DNA of 6,494 nt, taken from contig JAJPXR010000025.1 in assembly GCA_021205375.1 (NCBI GenBank), positions 1 to 6,494 on the forward strand. The letters are read 5' to 3'. Each line of letters opens with the position of its first letter. The first letter of the stretch is position 1. The position numbers were made by a program, and so were the translations under genes. The notes beneath the pieces are model-generated. The model did no database searches. It had not been told where the DNA came from and was given only the letters and a program-made list of their open reading frames with translations. Source of the stretch: Clostridiales bacterium (lineage in GTDB: Bacteria; Bacillota; Clostridia; Oscillospirales; Oscillospiraceae). Below, in pieces: positions 1 to 4,837 of this stretch.

Positions 1-43
1 AAGCGAAATATTAGTCCTGACCGCCTCTCTGACGGTGGGACGC

Positions 44-82
44 CATGAAAGAAAGCACGACGTAAGCCGTGCTTTTCTCATG
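44..82. terminator. Hairpin at left edge, probably a bidirectional terminator
   Basis: AAAGCACG (52-59) pairs perfectly with CGTGCTTT (68-75) around an 8-nt loop. The pairing extends outward with a bulge to CATG at 44-47 and 79-82. Read on the plus strand the stem ends in TTTTCTC; read on the minus strand it is followed by CTTTCTTTC, so it could stop transcription either way. Plus frame 1 is open from base 1 to a TGA at 46-48 that overlaps the left arm. This may be the tail of a gene lying off the left edge, but 15 codons are too few to identify. On the minus strand it could back up the hydrolase terminator at 95-133. Confidence 0.55.
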
Positions 83-84
83 CC

Positions 85-133
85 CAAAAGCAATCCCTCC
101 CCCGCCGGAAACGTGTCCCGGCAGGGGAGGGGA
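85..133 (-). terminator. Intrinsic terminator of the alpha/beta hydrolase gene
   Basis: Arms 95-108 and 118-131 (14 nt each) form a GC-rich stem with a 9-nt loop, beginning about 7 bp after the hydrolase stop codon. In minus-strand RNA all 14 positions pair, position 123/103 being a G-U wobble. In plus-strand RNA the same position is a C-A mismatch, which supports action on minus-strand transcripts. The stem is followed on the minus strand by ATTGCTTTT, a modest U tract. The 39 bases 95-133 recur exactly at 1046-1084. Confidence 0.8.
95..133 (+). repeat. 39-bp direct repeat, copy 1 (terminator hairpin)
   Basis: Identical over all 39 bases to 1046-1084 and in the same orientation, offset exactly 951 bp. 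The identity covers the hairpin and loop and stops at its edges; the flanking T tracts differ. The pair brackets the complete hydrolase transcription unit. Confidence 0.95.
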
Positions 134-138
134 ACTTG

Positions 139-945
139 TCAGATGCGCTTATTCAGCCAGGCGATCATATCCCCGATGGGCTCGTCCTTGTCGAACTCGT
201 TAAAGATCTCGTGGCACATCCCGGCGTAGACCCGCAGGGCCTTGTCCTGGGACGCGATCTCCGCGTAGAGCTGGAGGGAGTCCAGCGGGCTGACCAGGCC
301 GTCGTTCTGCCCGTGGAGAATCAAGACCGGGTCGGTAAACCGGGCGGGGTTCTCTTTCAGGTAGCTGACGCCACCGGCCAGGCTGTTCATCAGGCCCACG
401 GAGATTTGCTTCTCCACATAGGGGTCCGCAGTGTAGGCTTCGCCCACCGCCGGGTCAGAGCAAACGCCATCTCCCAGGGCGTTGGGGACGTAGGTGTCCG
501 CCGGGGCCGCAATGGGCAGCTCGCCCATCAGCGGGTTGTTGTACCGGGTCAGCGCGCCGGAGAGAACGATGCCCGCCGCCTTGCCGGGGAACCGGGTGGC
601 GAAGCAGGCCGTGGCGTAGCCGCCCATGCTGTGGCCCACCACGTAGACGGGCAGGCCGGGGTTCTCTTGGATGGCCAGCTCCACGGCGGAGTTCACATCG
701 TCGCTGATCTCCTTCCAGTCGTCGTAATAGACCCGCTTGCCGCCGGAGCGCCCGTGACCCCGGTGGTCGAAGCGGTAGACGTTGAGCTGCTGGGCGTTGA
801 GCCGGGCGGCCACGTAGTCATACCGGCCCTGGTGCTCACAAAGCCCGTGGACGATGACCACCGCCGCTCTGGGGCGGGTGACGGTGTCCTTGACCAGATA
901 AAGCTCAGTCCCGTTGTTGATGGGGAGGGTGGTTTCGATTTTCAT
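139..945 (-). CDS. Alpha/beta hydrolase, monoacylglycerol lipase-like (serine hydrolase)
   Basis: A 268-residue cytoplasmic serine hydrolase of the Hydrolase_4/monoacylglycerol lipase-lysophospholipase type. Visible motifs are the oxyanion-hole HG at residues 33-34 (VIVHGLCEH), the nucleophile elbow GHSMGG at 104-109 with Ser106, the acid Asp215 in HGQNDGLV, and His245 in GMCHEIFNE, giving a complete Ser-Asp-His triad. RFDHRGHGRS (58-67) is also typical of this group. There is no signal peptide or membrane segment. Length matches the family (about 260-280). The ATG at 945 is chosen because AAGGAGGT lies 8 nt upstream; longer in-frame starts up to 1146 run through the promoter and a neighbouring terminator. 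It has its own promoter (979-1007) and terminator. By family it would cleave monoacylglycerols, lysophospholipids or related esters; the true substrate cannot be read from sequence. Confidence 0.93.
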   Translation of the reverse strand: MKIETTLPINNGTELYLVKDTVTRPRAAVVIVHGLCEHQGRYDYVAARLNAQQLNVYRFDHRGHGRSGGKRVYYDDWKEISDDVNSAVELAIQENPGLPVYVVGHSMGGYATACFATRFPGKAAGIVLSGALTRYNNPLMGELPIAAPADTYVPNALGDGVCSDPAVGEAYTADPYVEKQISVGLMNSLAGGVSYLKENPARFTDPVLILHGQNDGLVSPLDSLQLYAEIASQDKALRVYAGMCHEIFNEFDKDEPIGDMIAWLNKRI

Positions 946-978
946 GGCAGATACCTCCTTGCCTGTTTTTATAACATG

Positions 979-1007
979 ATAATACGATAGAACACCACTT
1001 TTGTCAA
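979..1007 (-). promoter_or_regulatory. SigA-type promoter of the hydrolase gene
   Basis: Minus-strand TTGACA (1007-1002), 17-bp spacer, TATTAT (984-979). The predicted start is near 972, giving a short leader that carries the AAGGAGGT ribosome site at 953-960. It lies between the terminator of the upstream 3D-domain gene and the hydrolase start, so the hydrolase is probably transcribed alone. Confidence 0.8.
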
Positions 1008-1032
1008 ATGCTTTTCTGCGAGAGTGAGGGGC

Positions 1033-1084
1033 AAAACAAAGAAAACCCTCCCCCGCCGGAAACGTGTCCCGGCAGGGGAGGGGA
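1033..1084 (-). terminator. Intrinsic terminator of the G5/3D gene
   Basis: Arms 1046-1059 and 1069-1082 form the same 14-bp hairpin as at 95-131 (39 identical bases). Here it is followed on the minus strand by a good U tract, TTTTCTTTGTTTT (1045-1033). It begins about 15 nt after the stop codon of the 3D-domain gene. The single G-U position pairs only in minus-strand RNA. Confidence 0.88.
1046..1084 (+). repeat. 39-bp direct repeat, copy 2 (terminator hairpin)
   Basis: Second perfect copy of the 39-bp hairpin at 95-133. Conservation of the loop sequence as well as the stem argues for recent duplication, gene conversion or a dispersed element rather than two terminators that arose independently. 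Confidence 0.95.
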
Positions 1085-1097
1085 GAGGGTAACAAGT

Positions 1098-2165
1098 TCA
1101 GTTCAGGAAGTAGACGGTGCAGCTCCGGCGACCGAAGGAGTAGCACTGGGACTTGGAATCGTAATACAGGTCGATGGTGTTGCCCTTGACCCCGCAGTCC
1201 CCGGCCACGCAGACGCCGTAGACGATGCTGCCGCTGGTGATATACATCCGGGTCCCGTAGGGGATGACGGAGGGGTCCACCGCGACCACGCCCACTTGGG
1301 CGGTGCGCCCGGTAGAGGTGTGCTTGCCGGACTTGGAGGTGTAGGCGGTGGCGGTAAAGCTCTTCACCGAGCTATAGCCGTAGGTGCTGCCATCGGACAT
1401 GGTGACGGTCCCCAGTTCCTCATCCTTGTTGGTCATGTAGACGGTGGAAGCACTCAGAGAGCTGAGGCCAGAGAAATAGACCTTGGTGCCGTAGGCGGTG
1501 ATCTCAGTGACCATGTCGGTGGTCTCGGTGTTCACCAGAGTGATGATGGGTTCGCCGCCGTCGATGATTTTCTTCTCGTAAGTATAGGTGACGGTCCCGG
1601 CGACACCGGCCTGCTTGATGTACTCGGTGCCGATGTAGCTGTCGGGGTCGGCGACGCGGGCGGTGTCGTAGGCGGAAGTCTCCACCTCGTCGTAATAGCT
1701 GATCTCCACCCGGTTGACCACAATGGAATCGCCGCCGCTGACGGTCTCGTCCAGGTCCATGGAAACGATGTCGTTTTCGCCCAGCTCCACGTTCAGGCGG
1801 GTGAGAACATCCTGAACGGTGTCATCCTCTTGAAGGAGGACGGTGGAGAGGGTCTTATCCACGGTCAGGGTGGCGTACTCAGCGCGGGTGATGGACACGT
1901 CCACCGCATCCTCAGATTCCTGGGTGTCGATGGTATCGGTTGCACTGACGTCGATCCCGGCCTCGTCCAGCACCTCGTCCACCTCGTCCGATGTGGTCTC
2001 GATGGTGTAGGTGTCGGAGTCCGCTTGGATGTTATAGACGTTTTTGGCCTTCGCGGGGTTGGCCAGCACAAGGACCACCGCCAGCACGAGGGCAAAGACG
2101 GCGACAAGACGCAGAGCGAGAGCTGCCAGACGTTTTGGCGCCGCCTCAGTATTCGGTTGAATCAT
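1098..2165 (-). CDS. Exported DUF348/G5/3D-domain protein (YabE/RpfB-like cell-wall enzyme)
   Basis: A 355-residue exported protein. A basic N-terminus and hydrophobic stretch (about 18-36) ending in NPAKA at 36-40 suggest a signal peptide or signal anchor. DUF348-like segments lie at about 42-82 and 97-150, then a G5 domain (about 152-228, with DPDSYIGTEYIKQAGVAGTV), then a C-terminal 3D domain (about 268-355: FTATAY, AVDPSVIPYGT, GNTIDLYY, FGRR, VYFL). Asp297, Asp323 and Asp332 sit in the conserved 3D positions. This is the architecture of B. subtilis YabE; the 3D domain has an MltA-like double-psi beta-barrel fold linked to peptidoglycan cleavage. The mature N-terminal half is strongly acidic. 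The 3D core reads GDCGVKGN, about two residues shorter than the usual DTGGAIKGN, and four Cys (319, 324, 341, 349) cluster in this domain. Start: GGAGGT at 2172-2177, 6 nt before the ATG. Confidence 0.9.
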   Translation of the reverse strand: MIQPNTEAAPKRLAALALRLVAVFALVLAVVLVLANPAKAKNVYNIQADSDTYTIETTSDEVDEVLDEAGIDVSATDTIDTQESEDAVDVSITRAEYATLTVDKTLSTVLLQEDDTVQDVLTRLNVELGENDIVSMDLDETVSGGDSIVVNRVEISYYDEVETSAYDTARVADPDSYIGTEYIKQAGVAGTVTYTYEKKIIDGGEPIITLVNTETTDMVTEITAYGTKVYFSGLSSLSASTVYMTNKDEELGTVTMSDGSTYGYSSVKSFTATAYTSKSGKHTSTGRTAQVGVVAVDPSVIPYGTRMYITSGSIVYGVCVAGDCGVKGNTIDLYYDSKSQCYSFGRRSCTVYFLN

Positions 2166-2220
2166 ACATAGACCTCCACAGAAATAGGGTGTAAACTCTC
2201 TATTGTGATTTGGTTACGCT

Positions 2221-2238
2221 TTGTAATTTTTGTTACAA
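2221..2238. repeat. Short inverted repeat in the leader of the G5/3D gene
   Basis: TTGTAA (2221-2226) and TTACAA (2233-2238) flank a 6-nt spacer, just downstream of the predicted transcription start on the minus strand. A related GTAAC-N5-GTTAC palindrome lies at 2387-2401. It could be an operator or a weak hairpin; the stem is too AT-rich to be a good terminator and no poly-U follows. Confidence 0.5.
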
Positions 2239-2254
2239 TTCTTAACGCTCTTGC

Positions 2255-2283
2255 AGTATAGACCCAAAAATGGCTGTTGTCAA
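2255..2283 (-). promoter_or_regulatory. Near-consensus SigA-type promoter of the G5/3D gene
   Basis: Minus-strand TTGACA (2283-2278), exactly 17 bp, TATACT (2260-2255). The predicted start near 2248 gives a leader of about 80 nt, which contains the inverted repeat at 2221-2238. Confidence 0.82.
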
Positions 2284-2386
2284 GTAAAATTTGAACAAAA
2301 ACGAGTGAATGGGAAAATCAGACAGTGCAAAACGCCTAAAAAAATGAGGATTAATCGCTTTTATTTGGGGAAGCAACAGAAAATTA

Positions 2387-2401
2387 GTAACAAAATGTTA
2401 C
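2387..2401. repeat. GTAAC-N5-GTTAC palindrome upstream of the G5/3D promoter
   Basis: A perfect 5-bp inverted repeat with a 5-nt spacer, about 100 bp upstream of the -35 box of the G5/3D gene. It shares its half-site with the leader palindrome at 2221-2238. It resembles a dimeric regulator site, but no regulator can be assigned. Confidence 0.4.
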
Positions 2402-2409
2402 ATTCCAGC

Positions 2410-2471
2410 CAGAAAAATAATTTCATTTTCCATAAGCTCAAACGGCGGCACAGAACTTATGGAAAATGAAA
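2410..2471 (-). terminator. Terminator-like 16-bp perfect inverted repeat after the MocR-type gene
   Basis: Arms 2421-2436 and 2456-2471 are perfectly complementary over 16 bp with a 19-nt loop. On the minus strand the stem is followed by TTATTTTTCTG, as in an intrinsic terminator, and it begins 24 nt after the stop codon of the regulator gene. The stem is unusually long and AT-rich for a terminator in this GC-rich genome, so a regulatory or mobile-element origin remains possible. A smaller 6-bp hairpin (2497-2513) overlaps the stop codon. Confidence 0.65.
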
Positions 2472-2494
2472 GGTCAAAAGTTTGGAACGGAAAA

Positions 2495-3898
2495 TCAGCC
2501 TGTTTTCCAGGCTATCACCAAACGGTGAATAGCTTCTTGAATCTCCTCCTCACGCATCCTGGCGTAGCCCATGACGAAGGTGGGGATATAGGACTGGGGG
2601 ACGGAGAGCCGGTAAAACTGCCGCAGGGGGTAGACACGGACGCCGACGCCCTCAGCGGCTTCCACAAGTTGTTGCTCTGTCCGCTGAGTGTGTACTTTCA
2701 GCAGCAGATGCAGCCCGGCTTCACCGCCGGAAAAGTCCGAAAATTCGGTCAAACCGCTTTCTTTTGCTGCGTTTAGCAGGGTATCTCGGCGGGCCTTGTA
2801 GTTTTTCCTGGTGCGCCAGATATGACGCTCCAGGTGTCCCCGGTCCATGAACAGCGCCAGGGTGTACTGCTCAAAGGAGGGGACGGTGGAGGAGTAAAAG
2901 AAGAACTCCTGCTGGTAACGCCGGGCCAATTGTGCTGGGAGCACCATATAACTGATGCGCATGGACGGTGCTAGGCTTTTTGTAAACGTATTCAAATAAA
3001 TCACCCGCTCATCTCGGTCCAGGCCCTGGAGGGCGGGGATAGGCCGCCCGGAGAGGCGGAACTCGCTGTCGTAGTCGTCCTCGATGATGTATCGGTCCGG
3101 TTGGGCGGCGGCCCAGTCCAGGAGCGCCCGCCGTCGGGTCACCGGCATGACCAGGCTCAGCGGGAAGTGGTGGGACGGCGTCACATGGACCACCCGCGCG
3201 CCGGACTGCTCCAGCAGGTCCACCCGCAGCCCCTGCTCGTCCACGGGGATGGGGTACACTTGCGCGCCGCTGTGGGAGAGGATTTGTTCCGTCTTTTGGT
3301 AGCCAGGGTCCTCCACGGCGTAGCCCCCCTCCCGGCCCAGCAGTTGGACCAGCAGGGAGAGCAGATACTCCGACCCGGCCCCCACTACGATCTGCTCCGG
3401 CTGCACCTGGATGCCCCGGAAGTGGTAAAGGTGGCTGACGATGGCCTGGCGCAGCTCCGGCACCCCCTGGGGGTGGGCCGCGGACAGCAGGGCGCTGTCC
3501 CGGCTGGAGAGGACCTCCCGGGTCAGCTTGGCCCAGGTGGAGAAGGGGAAAAACTCCGCGTCCACCGCATTGGTGGCGAAGTCATAGGGGCAACTGGGTT
3601 TTGCGGGAGCGGCGGGCAGCGGCGGTGACAGCGGCTGGGCCTGCTCCGGACGGGAGGCCGCCTGTTGAACGAAAAAGCCCCGCCGGTCCTCGCTGCGGAG
3701 GTAGCCCTCGGCCACAAGTTGGCTGTAGGCGGTCTCCACCGTGACCACGCTGAGATGGGCGTCGCTGGCCAGCTTCCGTTTGGAGGGCAGCCGCTCCCCG
3801 GCAGGGATGCGGCCCGTCTCGATCTCCCGGCGGAGAAACCGGTAAAGCTGTTCATAGAGGGGTTCTTTGGCGTTGCTGTCTAAGGATGGGGTGAGCAT
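2495..3898 (-). CDS. MocR-family transcriptional regulator (GntR wHTH fused to class I aminotransferase-like domain)
   Basis: A 467-residue two-domain regulator. A GntR winged helix-turn-helix spans about 12-78 (PLYEQLYRFLRREI, RLPSKRKLASD, GYLRSEDRRGFFV). A Pro/Ala/Gln-rich linker (about 79-103) leads to a fold-type I aminotransferase-like domain (about 105-465). PLP-binding features are present: EDPGY (196-200), IIEDDYDSEF (271-280) with the Asp expected at the pyridine nitrogen, and TFTKSLAPSMR (304-314) with Lys307 as the Schiff-base lysine. Length is normal for MocR/PdxR/GabR proteins. The ATG at 3898 follows AAGGAGGT (3905-3912) at 6 nt. Known members sense PLP or PLP adducts with amino compounds; the ligand here is unknown because no pdxST, gabTD or transporter gene lies beside it. 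It is divergent from the CYTH gene, with possible operators in the shared promoter region. Confidence 0.93.
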   Translation of the reverse strand: MLTPSLDSNAKEPLYEQLYRFLRREIETGRIPAGERLPSKRKLASDAHLSVVTVETAYSQLVAEGYLRSEDRRGFFVQQAASRPEQAQPLSPPLPAAPAKPSCPYDFATNAVDAEFFPFSTWAKLTREVLSSRDSALLSAAHPQGVPELRQAIVSHLYHFRGIQVQPEQIVVGAGSEYLLSLLVQLLGREGGYAVEDPGYQKTEQILSHSGAQVYPIPVDEQGLRVDLLEQSGARVVHVTPSHHFPLSLVMPVTRRRALLDWAAAQPDRYIIEDDYDSEFRLSGRPIPALQGLDRDERVIYLNTFTKSLAPSMRISYMVLPAQLARRYQQEFFFYSSTVPSFEQYTLALFMDRGHLERHIWRTRKNYKARRDTLLNAAKESGLTEFSDFSGGEAGLHLLLKVHTQRTEQQLVEAAEGVGVRVYPLRQFYRLSVPQSYIPTFVMGYARMREEEIQEAIHRLVIAWKTG

Positions 3899-3943
3899 GG
3901 AAAAACCTCCTTGACCTGATAAAATTCTTTAAAATTAGAAACT

Positions 3944-3972
3944 ATTATAAGGTCAATCAGCGTGGCGGTCAA
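3944..3972 (-). promoter_or_regulatory. SigA-type promoter of the MocR-type gene
   Basis: Minus-strand TTGACC (3972-3967), 17-bp spacer, perfect TATAAT (3949-3944). The predicted start near 3937 gives a leader of about 40 nt ending in AAGGAGGT. The -35 box is one copy of a GGTCAA repeat; another copy lies in the spacer at 3951-3956. Confidence 0.82.
3951..3972. promoter_or_regulatory. GGTCAA direct repeats, candidate MocR operator
   Basis: GGTCAA occurs at 3951-3956 and 3967-3972, 16 bp apart in the same orientation. An inverted copy, TTGACC followed by TGAT, lies at 3911-3920, mirroring GGTCAATCAG (3951-3960). MocR-type regulators such as GabR and PdxR bind direct repeats in their own divergent promoter regions, and these copies cover the regulator's -35 and spacer. 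The second copy is also explained by its -35 role, so this is only a candidate. Confidence 0.4.
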
Positions 3973-3976
3973 CCCC

Positions 3977-4005
3977 TTGACGGAAGGGGAAAGATTTTGT
4001 ACAAT
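3977..4005 (+). promoter_or_regulatory. SigA-type promoter of the CYTH gene
   Basis: TTGACG (3977-3982), 17-bp spacer, TACAAT (4000-4005). The predicted start near 4012 gives a leader of about 22 nt before the ATG at 4034. This rules out the earlier in-frame starts at 3962 (GTG) and 4004 (ATG), which lie upstream of, or inside, the promoter. The -35 is only 4 bp from the -35 of the divergent regulator promoter, so two polymerases could hardly occupy both at once. Confidence 0.75.
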
Positions 4006-4033
4006 GAGAAAAAACGCAAGCGAGGAAATCACT

Positions 4034-4522
4034 ATGGAAATCGAACGCAAATTTTGGCTGACCGCCTTCCCCACGGACTACCCGGAAATCGTCCACCTGG
4101 AGACCGACCAGGGCTATCTGGCCAACGTCCCCGTTACCGTCCGCATCCGCCGCAGCCGCAACTGCGCCACCGGGGACTGTACCTATATCCTCTGCATCAA
4201 GAGCAAGGGTACTCTGTCCCGCCACGAGGTGGAGACCCCCATCGAACGGTCGCAGTTCGAGGAGCTGGCCGGGATGCTGGACCGGCCTCTGGTCCACAAG
4301 GATTACCACGCCTACCGCCTGCCCGACGGCCATGTGCTGGAGTGTTCCGAGGTGGACCACGGGGCCTTTTCCTACGCGGAGGTGGAGTTCGAGAGCGAGG
4401 AGGCCGCCAACGCCTGGGAGCAGCTGCCCTGCCTGGGCAAGGAGCTGACCTACGACAAGCGGTTTACCATGGGGTCATATTACCTGAACGGGTTTGTCCC
4501 TGACCTGAATGAAACCGAATAA
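4034..4522 (+). CDS. CYTH-domain protein (triphosphate tunnel metalloenzyme)
   Basis: A 162-residue soluble protein made almost wholly of one CYTH domain. The signature EIERKF is at residues 2-7. Alternating charged residues that line the tunnel follow: Arg37/Arg39 (VRIRR), Lys56/Lys58 (IKSKG), Glu65/Glu67 (HEVETPI), Arg95 (YHAYRL) and Glu116/Glu118 (AEVEFE). Family members hydrolyse inorganic triphosphate or organic triphosphates with a divalent metal, or act as class IV adenylate cyclase or thiamine triphosphatase. The bacterial stand-alone form is most often a tripolyphosphatase, but activity cannot be fixed from sequence. The ATG at 4034 is chosen for GAGGA at 4022-4026 with 7-nt spacing and because the signature starts right after it. 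It is transcribed divergently from the MocR-type regulator and followed by a structured repeat. Confidence 0.9.
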   Translation: MEIERKFWLTAFPTDYPEIVHLETDQGYLANVPVTVRIRRSRNCATGDCTYILCIKSKGTLSRHEVETPIERSQFEELAGMLDRPLVHKDYHAYRLPDGHVLECSEVDHGAFSYAEVEFESEEAANAWEQLPCLGKELTYDKRFTMGSYYLNGFVPDLNETE

Positions 4523-4605
4523 GGTAACCTGACTATCCCCTTTATGTAGCGATTTTGTCCAGTATAGTATAGGTTTTCCACAGAGAAGAACGCTTCGGTA
4601 ACTGA

Positions 4606-4742
4606 CCACCCCTCTCGCCTCCCCTGTGAAGCGCTGGCCGAATGGCCAATTCCTCCTTTGCGCAAATGCAGGGAGCTATGGCCTTTAGGCCATGCGAGTC
4701 GCAAAGGGGAGGGGGCGCGGCGTAGCCGCGATGGAGGGGTTT
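4606..4742. repeat. Structured MITE-like or REP-like repeat element
   Basis: About 137 bp built of nested inverted repeats. Outer arms: ACCCCTC (4608-4614) with GAGGGGT (4734-4740), and CCTCCCCT (4618-4625) with AGGGGAGG (4705-4712). Inner arms: CCTTTGCG (4655-4662) with CGCAAAGG (4700-4707). Three local hairpins: TGGCC/GGCCA (4635-4648), ATGGCC-TTTA-GGCCAT (4678-4693) and CGCGGC-GTA-GCCGCG (4716-4730). The two ends are C-rich and G-rich respectively. It encodes no protein. Its look recalls dispersed intergenic repeats of GC-rich gut Clostridia, a memory-based comparison I cannot verify; only one copy is in the window. Exact boundaries and target duplications are unclear. Confidence 0.65.
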
Positions 4743-4749
4743 GTCTCAC

Positions 4750-4788
4750 AAAAGAACGCACCGAATGAAAACGGCGCGTTCTTTTTTT
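4750..4788 (+). terminator. Intrinsic terminator upstream of spoIIIAA
   Basis: AAAAGAACGCACCG (4750-4763) pairs with CGGCGCGTTCTTTT (4772-4785) apart from one A-C position, with an 8-nt loop, and runs into a T tract at 4782-4788. It would end plus-strand transcripts from the CYTH gene about 230 bp after its stop codon. The A-rich left flank means it might also act on minus-strand RNA. It ends 49 bp before the spoIIIAA start codon, so it should insulate the sporulation operon from upstream read-through. Confidence 0.75.
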
Positions 4789-4837
4789 GCGCCCTCGAAC
4801 ATAGATTGTCCCATACCACAACGAGGAGGGGGTCACA

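Larger units (their letters stand above)
2166..2494. other. AT-rich intergenic region, no gene
   Basis: 329 bp between the 3' end of the MocR-type gene and the 5' end of the G5/3D gene, both on the minus strand. It holds, from right to left, the terminator hairpin (2410-2471), a palindrome (2387-2401), the SigA-type promoter (2255-2283), a leader inverted repeat (2221-2238) and the ribosome site (2172-2177). It is visibly AT-rich against its GC-rich flanks. The short open frames in it (for example plus strand 2230-2469) lack ribosome sites and recognisable protein features. I see no known riboswitch. Confidence 0.75.
4523..4837. other. Intergenic region between the CYTH gene and spoIIIAA, no gene
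   Basis: 315 bp without a credible gene. It holds 80 bp of unremarkable sequence after the CYTH stop, a structured repeat (4606-4742), an intrinsic terminator (4750-4788), and a 34-bp gap before the spoIIIAA ribosome site at 4823-4830. Open frames crossing it on either strand (for example minus 4480-5052) lack family features and merely translate the repeat. Confidence 0.75.

Noticed and set aside
1..48. 3' end of a plus-strand gene (frame 1, stop at 46-48)
   Set aside because: Fifteen open codons before a hairpin are suggestive but too few to support a gene call.
946..1146. 67-residue N-terminal extension of the hydrolase (start at 1146)
   Set aside because: It would run through the terminator of the upstream gene and the hydrolase promoter. 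AAGGAGGT sits directly before the ATG at 945.
136..2171. Long plus-strand open frames (136-990 and 1008-2171)
   Set aside because: They are antisense shadows of the hydrolase and G5/3D genes. Their translations are Gly/Val/Asp/His-rich low-complexity sequence without domains or ribosome sites, while the minus frames carry complete family motifs.
2166..2254. c-di-AMP (ydaO-type) riboswitch in the leader of the 3D-domain gene
   Set aside because: Such riboswitches often precede 3D/Rpf-type genes, but this leader is only about 80 nt and AT-rich and shows none of the multi-helix structure required.
2497..2513. Small hairpin AGCCTG-TTTTC-CAGGCT as a terminator of the MocR gene
   Set aside because: The stem is only 6 bp, overlaps the stop codon and has a weak T tract. 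The 16-bp repeat just downstream is a better candidate.
3962..4033. Earlier in-frame starts for the CYTH gene (GTG 3962, ATG 4004)
   Set aside because: Both lie upstream of, or inside, the predicted promoter (TACAAT 4000-4005), and the CYTH signature begins at the residue after Met at 4034.
4812..4820. CATACCACA as a SigE -10 for spoIIIAA
   Set aside because: The transcription start would fall inside the Shine-Dalgarno sequence and no matching -35 lies 13-14 bp upstream.
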